Source: Bacteroidaceae bacterium
GTDB lineage: Bacteria; Bacteroidota; Bacteroidia; Bacteroidales; Bacteroidaceae
NCBI GenBank assembly: GCA_017547165.1
Contig: JAFYQK010000001.1
Location: 315,569-379,568, forward strand
Length of the DNA stretch: 64,000 nt
Direction: 5' to 3'
Part shown: piece by piece, positions 8,526-18,035 of the stretch
Position numbering within the stretch: position 1 is the stretch's first letter
How the letters are laid out: every line of letters starts with the position of its first letter
Program-made: the position numbers and the translations under genes
Notes under the pieces: generated by a model
What the model was told of the DNA's origin: nothing
Seen by the model: the letters and a program-made list of their open reading frames with translations, nothing else
Database searches by the model: none

Positions 8526-10967
8526 TTATTCTTTTGCAATAATATCCGCAGGATGTTGTTTTATTACTTTACGTACGTGGAGAGAGACTACGAGGAGGAC
8601 GATGAGGGAAGTGATGCTTATGCTTAGAGCGAGGGGCATGACGGGGGATATGAGATGCTGTGGAATCATTTCCGATACTGCCCACTCCTTCAGGAACTGG
8701 CTGAAGAGGATAACGGCAGGGATGGCAAGTATGCTTGCCACTCCTATGAGCCACAGGTAAAGGCGACCGAAGAGCAGGGCTATATCCCCTCGCTTTGCGC
8801 CATGTATCTTACGCAAAGCCACTTCCTTCTGTCTCGAACGGGTGTCGAGGGCAATGGTGCTCCAAATTCCCATGAAGCAGATGACGAAACATACGGCTGA
8901 GAGAATCCAGGCACCGCGCTGCAGGTTGAGGAGTGCTTGGAGTTCCTCGGTAAGTGTGTCGCGTAGGTTGGTGACCGTTTCTCGCAAGGGAAGCGGATTG
9001 ATGCGGCGCATCTCGTCCTTCAACTGTTGCATCACTTCGTGGTACATGCCCTCTTCGGGTTCAATGATAAATTGACCAAAAAGTCCATAGGGATTCTGAC
9101 GGAAGATGGCAAGGTCATGAGATGAGAAGTGTTGGTGATTGTAAGGCAGCGTGGCAAACGTGCCGCCAACGGGCCATACTTCATAAACATCGTACCATGA
9201 GATGTAAAGACTGAGCGTTCCGTTTTTGATTACTCCTAAGGAGTCAAACTTAGCGTAGAGCGCCTCGTTGAGCACGATGCATTCTTTTCGTTGGTCCTCG
9301 GGCACGAACCATTTGATGGGGCGTTGCCAAAAGTCGAAGAAGGCGGTGTCGGTCAGGAAGAAGGTCTCGAAAAGAGTAGTACCAAGCGCCTCTTTAGCAC
9401 CAGGCGTTTCTTCAATCTCTTTGAACGACATGAGCATCCTAGAATGTTCGATGGCACGCTTGATTCCCTTGCGGGGCATCTGCAAGTATTCTTTCAGCGC
9501 CACAAAGTCGTTGGCGTTGTAGGGGTCTATGGCAAGGCATTCCTGATAGTGGTCGTCATTTTCGGGAATGTTCTTTTGGTCCTTGACCAACCCTATGAAC
9601 TGCGTGAATGCCAGTGCGCCCGAAAGGAAGACGAGGCTCACCACCAACTGAATGCCCAGCATCGTATTGCGCAAGGAGTGCCCCGCATTGCGGTGTAATC
9701 CTGCCGCCAGGTTGGTGTTTGACTTGCGGATGCGACGGAGTGCCACCCACACGACAAAGGCGCTCAGCAATGCCACGATGCAGAAGATTTGCAGAATCGT
9801 AGTGTTCTGACCATACACCACCCAGGCAAGGTCGTCAAACATTGTCCTGAAGTGCACTTCCACAAAATTGACCAACCAACTCATCAGCACCAAAGCCACT
9901 GTCAATGAAAGGGAAAGGACAAGAGACACCTCCGTCAAAAATAGCCCATACAGACTCCATTTTGAGGCGCCATGCACCGTGCGTAGCATTACCTCGCGTC
10001 GGCGCATCTGGAATAGTTGCAACTGCATCTTGAGGAAACCCACAAGGGCTGCCAGCAGTACCATGGAACTGATCAGGTAAACAATGGTGCGCACCAGCAG
10101 CACAGACCCATTCTTTCGCTTATTCACCTCGCTCATTGACTCCACCTTTGCCTTCAGTCCCAAGGGTTGCAGGCGGAGATTTGCTGCCTGCTCCAGGTCT
10201 TTGGCGGTATAGCCTTCCTGCAACAGCACCTCGTATCTCCTGGCATAAAATTGCTCTACTGCTTTATGCTCACTACCTTTCATACAAAAGAAAGCCCAAT
10301 TTCCGATAACGTCATTAGTGGACATCGTTTTCACCACATCAATCACCGTGTAGGTGTCTATAACTACGCGCTCCTCCTCTAAATTCAAATACTCCATGCG
10401 AATCTTAATGCCCACAGGATTCTTGTCTCCGAAGATGTACTTCGCCTGCGTTTCGCTCAACACCGCTTCATTATAATTCAGCACAGGAATCTTCTCGCCC
10501 GTTAGTGCCGAACGCGCTCCGCGGAAGTTAAGGTATTCGCGCATCGTGTAACTATGCCTCATATCCATCTCTCTTTCCGTAGAGTCGTGAAATTCTATTA
10601 TGATTTGAGACTCGCCATGCTGGTCGTCCACGTAGAACAGTTTTTCCACGCCCACCATACCTCCGCCAGAGGTCAGTGCAGTGTGAATATCTTCAAGGAT
10701 TCTTATTGTCTGAGTATTGAAAGCAACGCTCCCGTCCTCGGGATTGGGAGCAATGTCTTCATGATGGAGCTTGACGAACGACATTTCATACGTGCGGTCG
10801 AAATAAGGCTCATCGCAAATGGCGGGATTTCCGAAATGTTTTAACACAAAGTGCGTAGCCGCCAGTGTGACCATACCCACCGCCAGCGCTGCTACGCTGA
10901 CAAGGGTCTGGAACTTGTATTTCATGAGATTGCGGAGGGAGATTTTTAGATTGTGACTTATAAACAT
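8526..10967 (-). CDS. FtsX/MacB-type ABC permease (813 aa)
   Basis: Second-last permease of the efflux locus. It starts ISHNLKISLRNLMKYKFQTL followed by the first membrane segment, has a periplasmic domain, then the FtsX block QLFQMRRREVMLRTVHGASK, a mid-protein restart (RNTMLGIQLVVSLVFLSGALA), a second periplasmic domain and the closing FtsX block DTRSRQKEVALRKIHGAKRGDIALLFGRLYLWLIG. The N-terminus and last block are nearly the same as in the upstream neighbour, so these two are recent paralogues. Gap to the next gene is 6 bases, so co-transcribed. Substrate unknown. Confidence 0.92.
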   Translation of the reverse strand: MFISHNLKISLRNLMKYKFQTLVSVAALAVGMVTLAATHFVLKHFGNPAICDEPYFDRTYEMSFVKLHHEDIAPNPEDGSVAFNTQTIRILEDIHTALTSGGGMVGVEKLFYVDDQHGESQIIIEFHDSTEREMDMRHSYTMREYLNFRGARSALTGEKIPVLNYNEAVLSETQAKYIFGDKNPVGIKIRMEYLNLEEERVVIDTYTVIDVVKTMSTNDVIGNWAFFCMKGSEHKAVEQFYARRYEVLLQEGYTAKDLEQAANLRLQPLGLKAKVESMSEVNKRKNGSVLLVRTIVYLISSMVLLAALVGFLKMQLQLFQMRRREVMLRTVHGASKWSLYGLFLTEVSLVLSLSLTVALVLMSWLVNFVEVHFRTMFDDLAWVVYGQNTTILQIFCIVALLSAFVVWVALRRIRKSNTNLAAGLHRNAGHSLRNTMLGIQLVVSLVFLSGALAFTQFIGLVKDQKNIPENDDHYQECLAIDPYNANDFVALKEYLQMPRKGIKRAIEHSRMLMSFKEIEETPGAKEALGTTLFETFFLTDTAFFDFWQRPIKWFVPEDQRKECIVLNEALYAKFDSLGVIKNGTLSLYISWYDVYEVWPVGGTFATLPYNHQHFSSHDLAIFRQNPYGLFGQFIIEPEEGMYHEVMQQLKDEMRRINPLPLRETVTNLRDTLTEELQALLNLQRGAWILSAVCFVICFMGIWSTIALDTRSRQKEVALRKIHGAKRGDIALLFGRLYLWLIGVASILAIPAVILFSQFLKEWAVSEMIPQHLISPVMPLALSISITSLIVLLVVSLHVRKVIKQHPADIIAKE

Positions 10968-11020
10968 ATATATAAGATATAGTTTTTATGTAGGGACGAT
11001 GGGGCTGTTTTCCGTTTGTT

Positions 11021-13435
11021 TTACTCCTTCGCAATCATCTCGGCCGGTTTTACTTGCAGCACTTGGTGGAGATGGTAGCCTACGATGAGGAGGATGATGA
11101 GGGCGGTGAGGAGGAGGGCACCGAGGATGGGGAGTGTGGGGGAGAGACGCTCTGCCATACCATTGATAAAACCATTTCTTGCCCAGTCTTTCAGGAGGGT
11201 GTTGAAGAGGACAATGAGGGGCGTGCTGACGATGGCGGCGATGCCGATGAGCCACAGATAGAGGCGGCCGAATAGCAAAGCAATATCCCATCGCTTGGCG
11301 CCGTGAATCTTACGCAGTGCCACTTCTTTCTGTCGCGAACGGGTGTCGAGGGCTATAGTGCTCCAGATGCCCATAAGGCAGATGACGAGGCAGATGCTGG
11401 AGAGTATCCACGAGGCATCACGCATGATTTCGATGAAGAAGATTTCATCGTCGAGCGCATCGCGCAGGTTGGTCACACGTCGCTCTAAGGGTTTTGGATT
11501 GATGCGTTGCAGGGTATCGGTGAGGTCGGAAAAGACGCGGTCGTAAGCACCCTTCTTGGGTTGGACAATAATCTCGGTCATCTCCTCGTCGCGCCAGTTG
11601 CCCAGGTGTACCACTTGGTACCTTTGCGAAATGCGTGTCCTATTCGCATAAGGCCAAGTGGAGAACGTGCCACCGATGCGCAGAGGTTGCCTGTCGATAG
11701 GTAGGAACCAACCATTGGCATTGAAGCCGTATCTTTCCATCATGGCATAGAGCGAGTCGTTCATCAGGATGCAATCGTGGCGCTCCTCTGGGGGAAGAAT
11801 CCAGTTGATAGAGCGGTTCCAAAAGTCGAAAATAGCGGTGTCGTTCACCATGCACTCGCGTATATAGACAGTTCCCTGTTCTTCGTCGGCCACGGAATCT
11901 TCTTGAATTTCCTTTGATTGGAGTAATTCGTGATTCATGGGGATGAAACGCTCCACGTCCTGCGCCTCTGTGCGCAAGTATTCCAGTAATTTAGGTGATT
12001 CTAAATAACTCTTGTAAGGGCGTACGATGATGCACTCCTTGTAGAAGTCATCATTCTCCGGCACATTCATTTCCCTTAATGCCAATTCGCTGAAATGCGT
12101 CAAGGCAAGACTACCGCCCACAAAGAGGATGCAGATGGCTATTTGTATGCCCAGCATCGTGTTGCGCAGGGCATGCCCACGGCTGCGTTGCAACTGCATC
12201 GTCATGCTTTGGCGCTGGTGCACCATGGAGCGGACGGTGAGCCACACGACGAAGAAACTGATGAGTACAACAGCCAAAAGTATCACCGCCACACTTTCGT
12301 ACACACCTTCTATGCGCCCCCCAAATTCATTTAAGTAAGGCGTGAGCGCGGCATTGGCAAAGTCGATGAGCAAGGTGGCAAGAATGCCTGCCACGATGCC
12401 TGTAAACATGAAGGTGAAGAGTGTTTCGCAGGCAAAGAGGCGGAAGATGCTGCCGCTTTTGGCTCCATGCACACGTCGCAAAGCCACCTCGCGTTGGCGC
12501 ATACGGAAGAGTTGCAACTGCATTTTCAAGAAACCAATCAGGGCGGCGGCGAGGATAAGCGAACTGATGAGGTAAACAATGGTGCGGGTAACACTCATGT
12601 GGCCCGTTTGCTCGTCTATCTTTTTACTCAGGGGTGTGAGGCGTGCGCTGAATTGCGGGTCAAGCGTTTTCAGGCGGCGCGTCATCTCTGCCTCAACGTC
12701 CTTGGAGTTTATTCCTTCTTGCAAAACAAGACCATAATTGATATGGTAATAGTCCTTCGCTCCTTCCACATAGGTGTACATTCCGTCGCTCACGCCGTCG
12801 GCAATGCGCTCTGAGGTATAGACATCGCGGATGGTGAATGTTTTCCATTTGCCATTGTGATTCATAAGCACGCTACAGCCTACGGGATTCTCGTTGCCAA
12901 AAATCTCCCTCGCATGCATTTCGCCGATGACGATTTCTTTATCGCCCAGCACGGGAATCTTCTCACCCGTCAGCGCCGAGCGGATGCCCCAGAAGTTGAG
13001 GTCCTCAGCCTGCGTCACATAATAATGGTATGCTCCCGTGCGTTCGCTTCCGTCAGGCAAGGTAAAGGTCATGCTTCCGCCCATAGTGCATCCGCCCAGG
13101 GAGGCATTGTGCGTCACTTTCTCCACACCGGGCAAGGGTCCGCCCGAGAAGAGCGCATCGTCCATTTCGGTGGTGATGCGAGTGAGAACAAACGTCCACT
13201 CTTGCGTACCATCCTCCTTGGTAATACCATAATTCTTTTGTCCGTTGCTGAGTTCAGCCACATACGTGCGCTCATAATAAGGTTCGTCAGCAATGGCAGG
13301 CGGTCCCATGTGTTTGAGCACAAAGTGCGTAGCCGCCAGAGTTACCATGCCCACCGCCAGCGCCAAAACGCTGACGAGGGTCTGGAATTTGTATTTCATG
13401 AGATTGCGGTAGGCAATCTTGAGGTTGTGGGTCAT
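11021..13435 (-). CDS. FtsX/MacB-type ABC permease (804 aa)
   Basis: Begins MTHNLKIAYRNLMKYKFQTL and has the same eight-segment duplicated design as its neighbours, with FtsX blocks at QLFRMRQREVALRRVHGAKS and DTRSRQKEVALRKIHGAKRW. A clean ATG sits directly before the family N-terminus, which gives a reference for where the two longer paralogues (starting at 16106 and 20705) should begin. It follows the upstream permease by 40 bases containing a TTTTCCG repeat. Close paralogue of the gene downstream. Confidence 0.93.
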   Translation of the reverse strand: MTHNLKIAYRNLMKYKFQTLVSVLALAVGMVTLAATHFVLKHMGPPAIADEPYYERTYVAELSNGQKNYGITKEDGTQEWTFVLTRITTEMDDALFSGGPLPGVEKVTHNASLGGCTMGGSMTFTLPDGSERTGAYHYYVTQAEDLNFWGIRSALTGEKIPVLGDKEIVIGEMHAREIFGNENPVGCSVLMNHNGKWKTFTIRDVYTSERIADGVSDGMYTYVEGAKDYYHINYGLVLQEGINSKDVEAEMTRRLKTLDPQFSARLTPLSKKIDEQTGHMSVTRTIVYLISSLILAAALIGFLKMQLQLFRMRQREVALRRVHGAKSGSIFRLFACETLFTFMFTGIVAGILATLLIDFANAALTPYLNEFGGRIEGVYESVAVILLAVVLISFFVVWLTVRSMVHQRQSMTMQLQRSRGHALRNTMLGIQIAICILFVGGSLALTHFSELALREMNVPENDDFYKECIIVRPYKSYLESPKLLEYLRTEAQDVERFIPMNHELLQSKEIQEDSVADEEQGTVYIRECMVNDTAIFDFWNRSINWILPPEERHDCILMNDSLYAMMERYGFNANGWFLPIDRQPLRIGGTFSTWPYANRTRISQRYQVVHLGNWRDEEMTEIIVQPKKGAYDRVFSDLTDTLQRINPKPLERRVTNLRDALDDEIFFIEIMRDASWILSSICLVICLMGIWSTIALDTRSRQKEVALRKIHGAKRWDIALLFGRLYLWLIGIAAIVSTPLIVLFNTLLKDWARNGFINGMAERLSPTLPILGALLLTALIILLIVGYHLHQVLQVKPAEMIAKE

Positions 13436-13475
13436 AATAGTTTTCCGTTTTCCGTTTTCACTTTTCCGTTATCTT

Positions 13476-16106
13476 TCACTCCTTCTTCACCACCTCCGCG
13501 GGTTGAATCTTGCTCACCTTCCATATCTTGTTGCTGATGGTGAGAAGGGTAATGGCGACGACAATGAGGATGGCGAGGATGAGGTAGAAGAAGAGCCATG
13601 GGAGGTCTTTGCCGAGGCCTATGTCTCCATCAACTACGAGTATCGTTGCTATGACGGCACTGGAAACGACAATAACGATTACAGCGCTGATAGCGAGCAG
13701 GCGCAGGTAATACTTGCCGAAGAACAGGATGATGTCGCGCGTGTGGGCGCCGTGAATCTTGCGAAGTGCTACTTCCTTCTGACGTCCGCGGCTCTCCAAC
13801 GCAATGGCGGAATACACACTTGCTACGATGCAGAGGATAGAGACGATGACGAGAATCAGGCAGAGTTGGCGCATCATTTCAACCATGCGCATGAGGTTAA
13901 ACCACTCATCTGCGAGATTGTGAATCGGCAGGATGTTTCGGTCGCCCGGACGTGCTTCGCGGTAGAGTTCGGTGATGTCGTCCTTCACCTTGTTGTACTT
14001 TCCCTCCTTGGGGAAGATGATGTAGTGAGGGTTCGGAGAGTGAGAATGCAGTTCCGAAGAGTTGCGCAAATCACGCCAGTCGATGTCTTCGTCCACCATC
14101 CAGAAGGAAGGACAAGTATAAGAACCATGACGATACCCCAGAAGGGCAGGAGCATAACCGATGAGCGTGTAGGAGCGTTGCTTGTAGAGCGGGCGCACCT
14201 GTACATCACGGCTGACGTCAAGGTTCCACTTCTTGCGCAGACGCTCTGCCTGCTCGGTGCGTACGTAAATGGCGCTGTAAAAACCGTGCATCGTGCTATC
14301 GGCAGGGAGATTGGGGGTAATCTCTACCTTCAAGAGGTCAATCAGATTTTCGCTAGTGGAGATGAAACTATAACCGTAACTCCGGTCTGTACCATCATCA
14401 TTTTTATTGGTCCAGAAATTGCGCACCAGTGTTCTGTCGAGTTGGTCTGGTGCTACTTCAGCAATGCTGAAAATGCTATACCCCACGTGTTCTACGTCCC
14501 TGTTTTGCGCCAAACGATTGGGGAAGTCAGGAATGGCAATTTCAAAAGTGGGTTGAGGAATCATGATGGCCTGTTGGTAAAGCGTGCGGTCTTCTGAGAT
14601 ACCTCCGAATTCCTGTTTCTCTATGAAGCCAAACGCATACATCATTCCGAGCACGGCAAAGGTAAGGAACATGCTCACGGTGAGTTGTGTGGTGAGCATA
14701 AAGCCTTGTCCCTTCGTCTTCGTGCGGTGACTGCGCCCCACTCGCATACCTACGGGAATGCGCAACTGGCGGTAAACGGTGGCAAAGGCTGCGATGAGGG
14801 CGAGCAAGAGGGTGGCAAGCGTGATCCACAGTTCAAGGTTCAGGATGAAGTCCACATCGAAATTCAGTTGCTTATAATAAAAGCGCTGCAGGATGGGGAG
14901 TGCATAATCTGCAAGAGAGTAGGTCAGCGCCACGGTTGCAAGCAAGGTCAGCGCAAAGACGATAACGACTTCCCAGGCAAGGAGCATGAAGAGGTGGCGC
15001 GTGCGAGCGCCCATCGTGCGGCGCAGTGCCATTTCGCGCGAACGGAGGGAGAAGAGTTGCAATTCCATTTTTAGGAATCCCATCACCCCAATGATAAGCA
15101 CGCTGGCGCCTAACGAAAGTACCACCCCGATAATGAGAATGATGAGGAAGAGTTCATCGTTGTCAAAGGCCCGATAGTGTAGCATGAAGGTGTATTCGGG
15201 AAAGGCGCTTTGCAGTTGTTCGCGCAAGTCCTCGCCCGTGTATCCCACGGTCAATTCTGCGGTAAACCCGTTTCTGTTTTCTACGGCAGTTTCGGGGTCG
15301 TTGCGGATAATCACTACGGCATTTGTGGCATGGGCTTCCAGACGGTCGGTCACCTTTATGACGTCGCGGATGGGGCGTTTCCCTGTGCCATCCTCCATTG
15401 CATATTCAAAACCGCGGGGGTCGGTGCCTTCTCCAAAGAGTTGGGCACTCAGGTCGTCGGTGATGAGGCAGTCGTTCTCCTCCAACTCAGTGAGCGGTTC
15501 GCCCGTTATGGCAGAGCGATACCCGTAGTACATCCAGTAGCGCGGAGAGGAATGTGTGTAATAGCAACCGCAGGTCTTGGGTTGGTCCGTGTTGTCGTAG
15601 AAAGTCTGGTTCCCTCCCGTAAGGGGGCGATAGCCATGAAGTCCTTCCATTGCAGGAAGTTTTAGACTGAGCAAGTGATTGAAGAAATCATTGTCTAATT
15701 GTGCATTCGGCGGGAAGGAACCTGTCTTCCTGAGTCGCTCCGTTTCTTCATTAGGAGCTGCTAATACACTGAACGAAGCGAGGTCCTGTTTTATCTGATT
15801 GTAATAAACGGAGCGCCCGAAATTGTACATGAAGTACACCGTTATGGCAAAGCACACCACACCTGCCGCTAAGCAGAGAATGGAAATGGCGTTCTGCACT
15901 TTATATTTCAGCAGATTGCGGAGGGAGATTTTTAGGTTGTGAAGTAGGAGAGGACCCACCCCAGCCAGTCCGCGCGTCGCACTGGGGAGTGCTCCCCTCC
16001 CGAGGCACAGAAGCACACTTGGTGCTTCTTCAGAAGACCTCGCTCGCCCTGTGAGGGAGGGGGTAGGATCAATAGGGTGATGATTAACTCTTATATTATT
16101 GGGCAT
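13476..16106 (-). CDS. FtsX/MacB-type ABC permease (876 aa) with repeat-derived N-terminus
   Basis: From HNLKISLRNLLKYKVQN onward (about residue 57) it is a normal eight-segment MacB-type permease with FtsX blocks QLFSLRSREMALRRTMGART and ESRGRQKEVALRKIHGAHTR. The first 50 or so residues have no match in the 804- and 813-residue paralogues and are encoded by a dispersed DNA repeat (15953-16070). The same repeat is read in another frame at the start of the 889-residue paralogue, so the extension is unlikely to be a selected protein segment. A GTG at 15959 would give 827 residues, close to family size, but has no clear ribosome site. The start is therefore uncertain; the body is secure. Confidence 0.88.
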   Translation of the reverse strand: MPNNIRVNHHPIDPTPSLTGRARSSEEAPSVLLCLGRGALPSATRGLAGVGPLLLHNLKISLRNLLKYKVQNAISILCLAAGVVCFAITVYFMYNFGRSVYYNQIKQDLASFSVLAAPNEETERLRKTGSFPPNAQLDNDFFNHLLSLKLPAMEGLHGYRPLTGGNQTFYDNTDQPKTCGCYYTHSSPRYWMYYGYRSAITGEPLTELEENDCLITDDLSAQLFGEGTDPRGFEYAMEDGTGKRPIRDVIKVTDRLEAHATNAVVIIRNDPETAVENRNGFTAELTVGYTGEDLREQLQSAFPEYTFMLHYRAFDNDELFLIILIIGVVLSLGASVLIIGVMGFLKMELQLFSLRSREMALRRTMGARTRHLFMLLAWEVVIVFALTLLATVALTYSLADYALPILQRFYYKQLNFDVDFILNLELWITLATLLLALIAAFATVYRQLRIPVGMRVGRSHRTKTKGQGFMLTTQLTVSMFLTFAVLGMMYAFGFIEKQEFGGISEDRTLYQQAIMIPQPTFEIAIPDFPNRLAQNRDVEHVGYSIFSIAEVAPDQLDRTLVRNFWTNKNDDGTDRSYGYSFISTSENLIDLLKVEITPNLPADSTMHGFYSAIYVRTEQAERLRKKWNLDVSRDVQVRPLYKQRSYTLIGYAPALLGYRHGSYTCPSFWMVDEDIDWRDLRNSSELHSHSPNPHYIIFPKEGKYNKVKDDITELYREARPGDRNILPIHNLADEWFNLMRMVEMMRQLCLILVIVSILCIVASVYSAIALESRGRQKEVALRKIHGAHTRDIILFFGKYYLRLLAISAVIVIVVSSAVIATILVVDGDIGLGKDLPWLFFYLILAILIVVAITLLTISNKIWKVSKIQPAEVVKKE
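15953..16070. repeat. Dispersed repeat forming the permease N-terminus (copy 1)
   Basis: Core on the plus strand: CTCCCGAGGCACAGAAGCAC, a loop, GTGCTTCTTC, then GAAGACCTCGCTCGCC. GAAGCAC/GTGCTTC forms a hairpin. The same core occurs at 20600-20655. Outer parts resemble the C-rich dispersed repeats found elsewhere in the window. Confidence 0.8.
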
Positions 16107-16170
16107 AGATTTGTTTCAAAAGTTTGTTCTTATATCCGAGAGGAAAAGTGTTGGATAGATGTAGTGGGGA

Positions 16171-16378
16171 CATACCCCCTCCGTTTCGCTCGTCCCCCTA
16201 ACTTAGAGGGACAGTTTGTTACAACTGATATTTGTGCGCCAGCCTACTGTCCCTCTGAGTCAGGGGGACGAATGAGGTCTTTTGAAAAATGACTAAATGT
16301 CATTTTGTGCCTCATGAGGGGAGCACTACCCAGTGCGACGCTAGGGCCAGAGGTGAGCATAGCGACGGAGGGGGTATG
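16171..16378. repeat. C-rich dispersed repeats between permease and ABC ATPase genes
   Basis: The 303 bases without a gene here hold an inverted copy (16171-16214) and a direct copy (16248-16277) of a family with core TGTCCCTCTGAGTCAGGGGG, then a mosaic (16310-16378) with ...GGAGGGGGTATGT at its end. Other copies are at 17881-17928, 20890-21007, 40364-40402 and 40491-40513. I see no gene or promoter in this gap. Confidence 0.75.
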
Positions 16379-16409
16379 TTAGTTTTCCGTTTTCAACTTT
16401 CCGTTCTCC

Positions 16410-17084
16410 CTACATTTCCACCTCGCTCACTACTTCGCCGTCGAAGAGGTTTACTATGCGGTCGGCATAGTTGGCGTCGTGCTGGGAGTGGGTTACCATG
16501 ATGATAGTGGTGCCCTCCTTGTGCAGTTCGCAGAGCAGGTCCATCACCTCCTTGCCGTGCTTGGAGTCGAGGTTACCCGTTGGCTCGTCGGCCAGGATGA
16601 TGTGGGGACGTGAGATAACGGCACGTGCTATTGCCACACGTTGCTGCTGACCACCGGAGAGCTGCGAGGGGAAGTGCTGTGCACGGTGAGCCATGGCAAC
16701 ACGTTCGATAACCTCCTTCACCAGTTTGCGGCGTTCCTTCTTGGGCACACCCATATAGAGCAGAGGCAGTTCCACGTTCTCCGACACATTGAGTTCGTCG
16801 ATGAGGTTGAAGCTCTGGAACACGAAGCCCAGTTTGCCCTTGCGGAGGTCGGTGCGGTCGTCCTCGCTCATCTGGCTCACGTCCTTGCCGTCCAGTATGT
16901 AGGCTCCCTCTGTGGGTGTGTCCAGTAGGCCAAGGATGTTCAGCAGGGTGGACTTGCCACAACCGCTGGGGCCCATGATGGCAACGAATTCGCCTTTCTT
17001 CACTTCCAGGTTCACGTTCTGCAAAGCCCAGGTTTCCACTTCATCGGTCTTGAAGACCTTCTTGATGTTTGATAATGTAAGCAT
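16410..17084 (-). CDS. MacB/LolD-type ABC transporter ATP-binding protein
   Basis: 224 residues, a complete nucleotide-binding subunit: Walker A GPSGCGKST (38-46), Q-loop in FVFQSFNL (88-95), signature LSGGQQQR (142-149), Walker B IILADEPTGNLD (162-173) and the H-loop in MVTHSQHDANYADRI. The GNLD after Walker B and the short size are typical of the MacB/LolD/FtsE group. It is the only ATPase in the locus and must energise some or all of the five permeases around it. Same strand and order as the rest of the efflux genes. It is surrounded by repeat-rich spacers, 303 and 951 bases, so the operon may have internal promoters or lowered read-through. Confidence 0.96.
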   Translation of the reverse strand: MLTLSNIKKVFKTDEVETWALQNVNLEVKKGEFVAIMGPSGCGKSTLLNILGLLDTPTEGAYILDGKDVSQMSEDDRTDLRKGKLGFVFQSFNLIDELNVSENVELPLLYMGVPKKERRKLVKEVIERVAMAHRAQHFPSQLSGGQQQRVAIARAVISRPHIILADEPTGNLDSKHGKEVMDLLCELHKEGTTIIMVTHSQHDANYADRIVNLFDGEVVSEVEM

Positions 17085-18035
17085 AGTTGTAAAGGACCCC
17101 TCCCTTTTGAAACGGAAAAGTGAAAACGGAAAACGGAAAACTGACTTGCGGAGCTTGATAAGCCAGAGCGACTGTTTATCTTGATGAACCGCAGGTGAAT
17201 AATAACCGTAGGTCGACGTTAAGTCAAGTCAAATCAGAAAACTGAACCGAAGCAGAACCTTTAGGTCGATGTCCCGTTTTCACTTCCGTTTGTTTGGGAA
17301 TGGGGATTTTTTAATGAGTTAATGAATAATGTTTATAATTACTTTTATTTTGGTTCAAATCAATTTGTGTCTAATCTCACACGGAATCCACGGAATCCAC
17401 AGATTTACCTTTCATCTGAGAGAACATCATGCTGGCGCTGGAATTTTTACGCAGCTTTGCGCGTAGAATCCACAGAATGGCACATGTTTCACAGTGCCCT
17501 TGTTCTCCGTTGAACGTTCAATGTTAATTGTTCTCACCGCGCCAGCCGTCGTAGCGAAGCTTGCGACAAATTCTGTGGATTCTTTTTTCATTTTCTTATG
17601 TTTGTTGTATTGTCGTCATTGAATAGTTCCGTGTATTCGGTGAGTTCTGTGTGAGGTTTGTTGAGAGCGGTTATGTGTTTTTTGCACGCAGATTACGCCG
17701 AGAGCGCAGAGTTTTTTATTTTCCTTGGCGTATTACGCTGGCGCTGGAGGGGGTCGCAAACTTCGTTACGACGAGAGAGCGCAGAGGGGAGATGTAAGCG
17801 AGGCAGTTTAATTACCTTCTACATTGCTTTTGTGACTCAGTTTCGGACACAGCGTGCCGTGTCCCTACTGCTATTGTAACTGACTGTCCCTCTAAGTTAG
17901 GGGGACGAGCGAAGCGGAGGGGGTATGTAATAGTTTTCCGTTTTGACATTGTCGAGCCTGCTCCCGCTTGGCATTGAAGTAAACTTCATTGCTCTCGCTT
18001 ACTCGCAGCCTTCACCTTTCCGTTTTCCGTTCGCA
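17085..18035. other. Gene-free spacer made of dispersed repeats
   Basis: 951 bases with no credible gene on either strand. It holds AAACGGAAAACGGAAAAC tracts (about 17110-17145 and 17930-18030, the latter inverted), paired phrases built on CGGAATCCACGG and AATCCACAGAAT (about 17382-17480), a match to the latter near 17571, a GCGCAGAG-type phrase twice (about 17695 and 17780), and a C-rich repeat copy at 17881-17928. It looks like accumulated non-coding repeats. Confidence 0.7.

Noticed and set aside
13419-14597. Plus-strand frame of 392 codons
   Set aside because: Antisense to a well supported permease; composition is that of a shadow frame.
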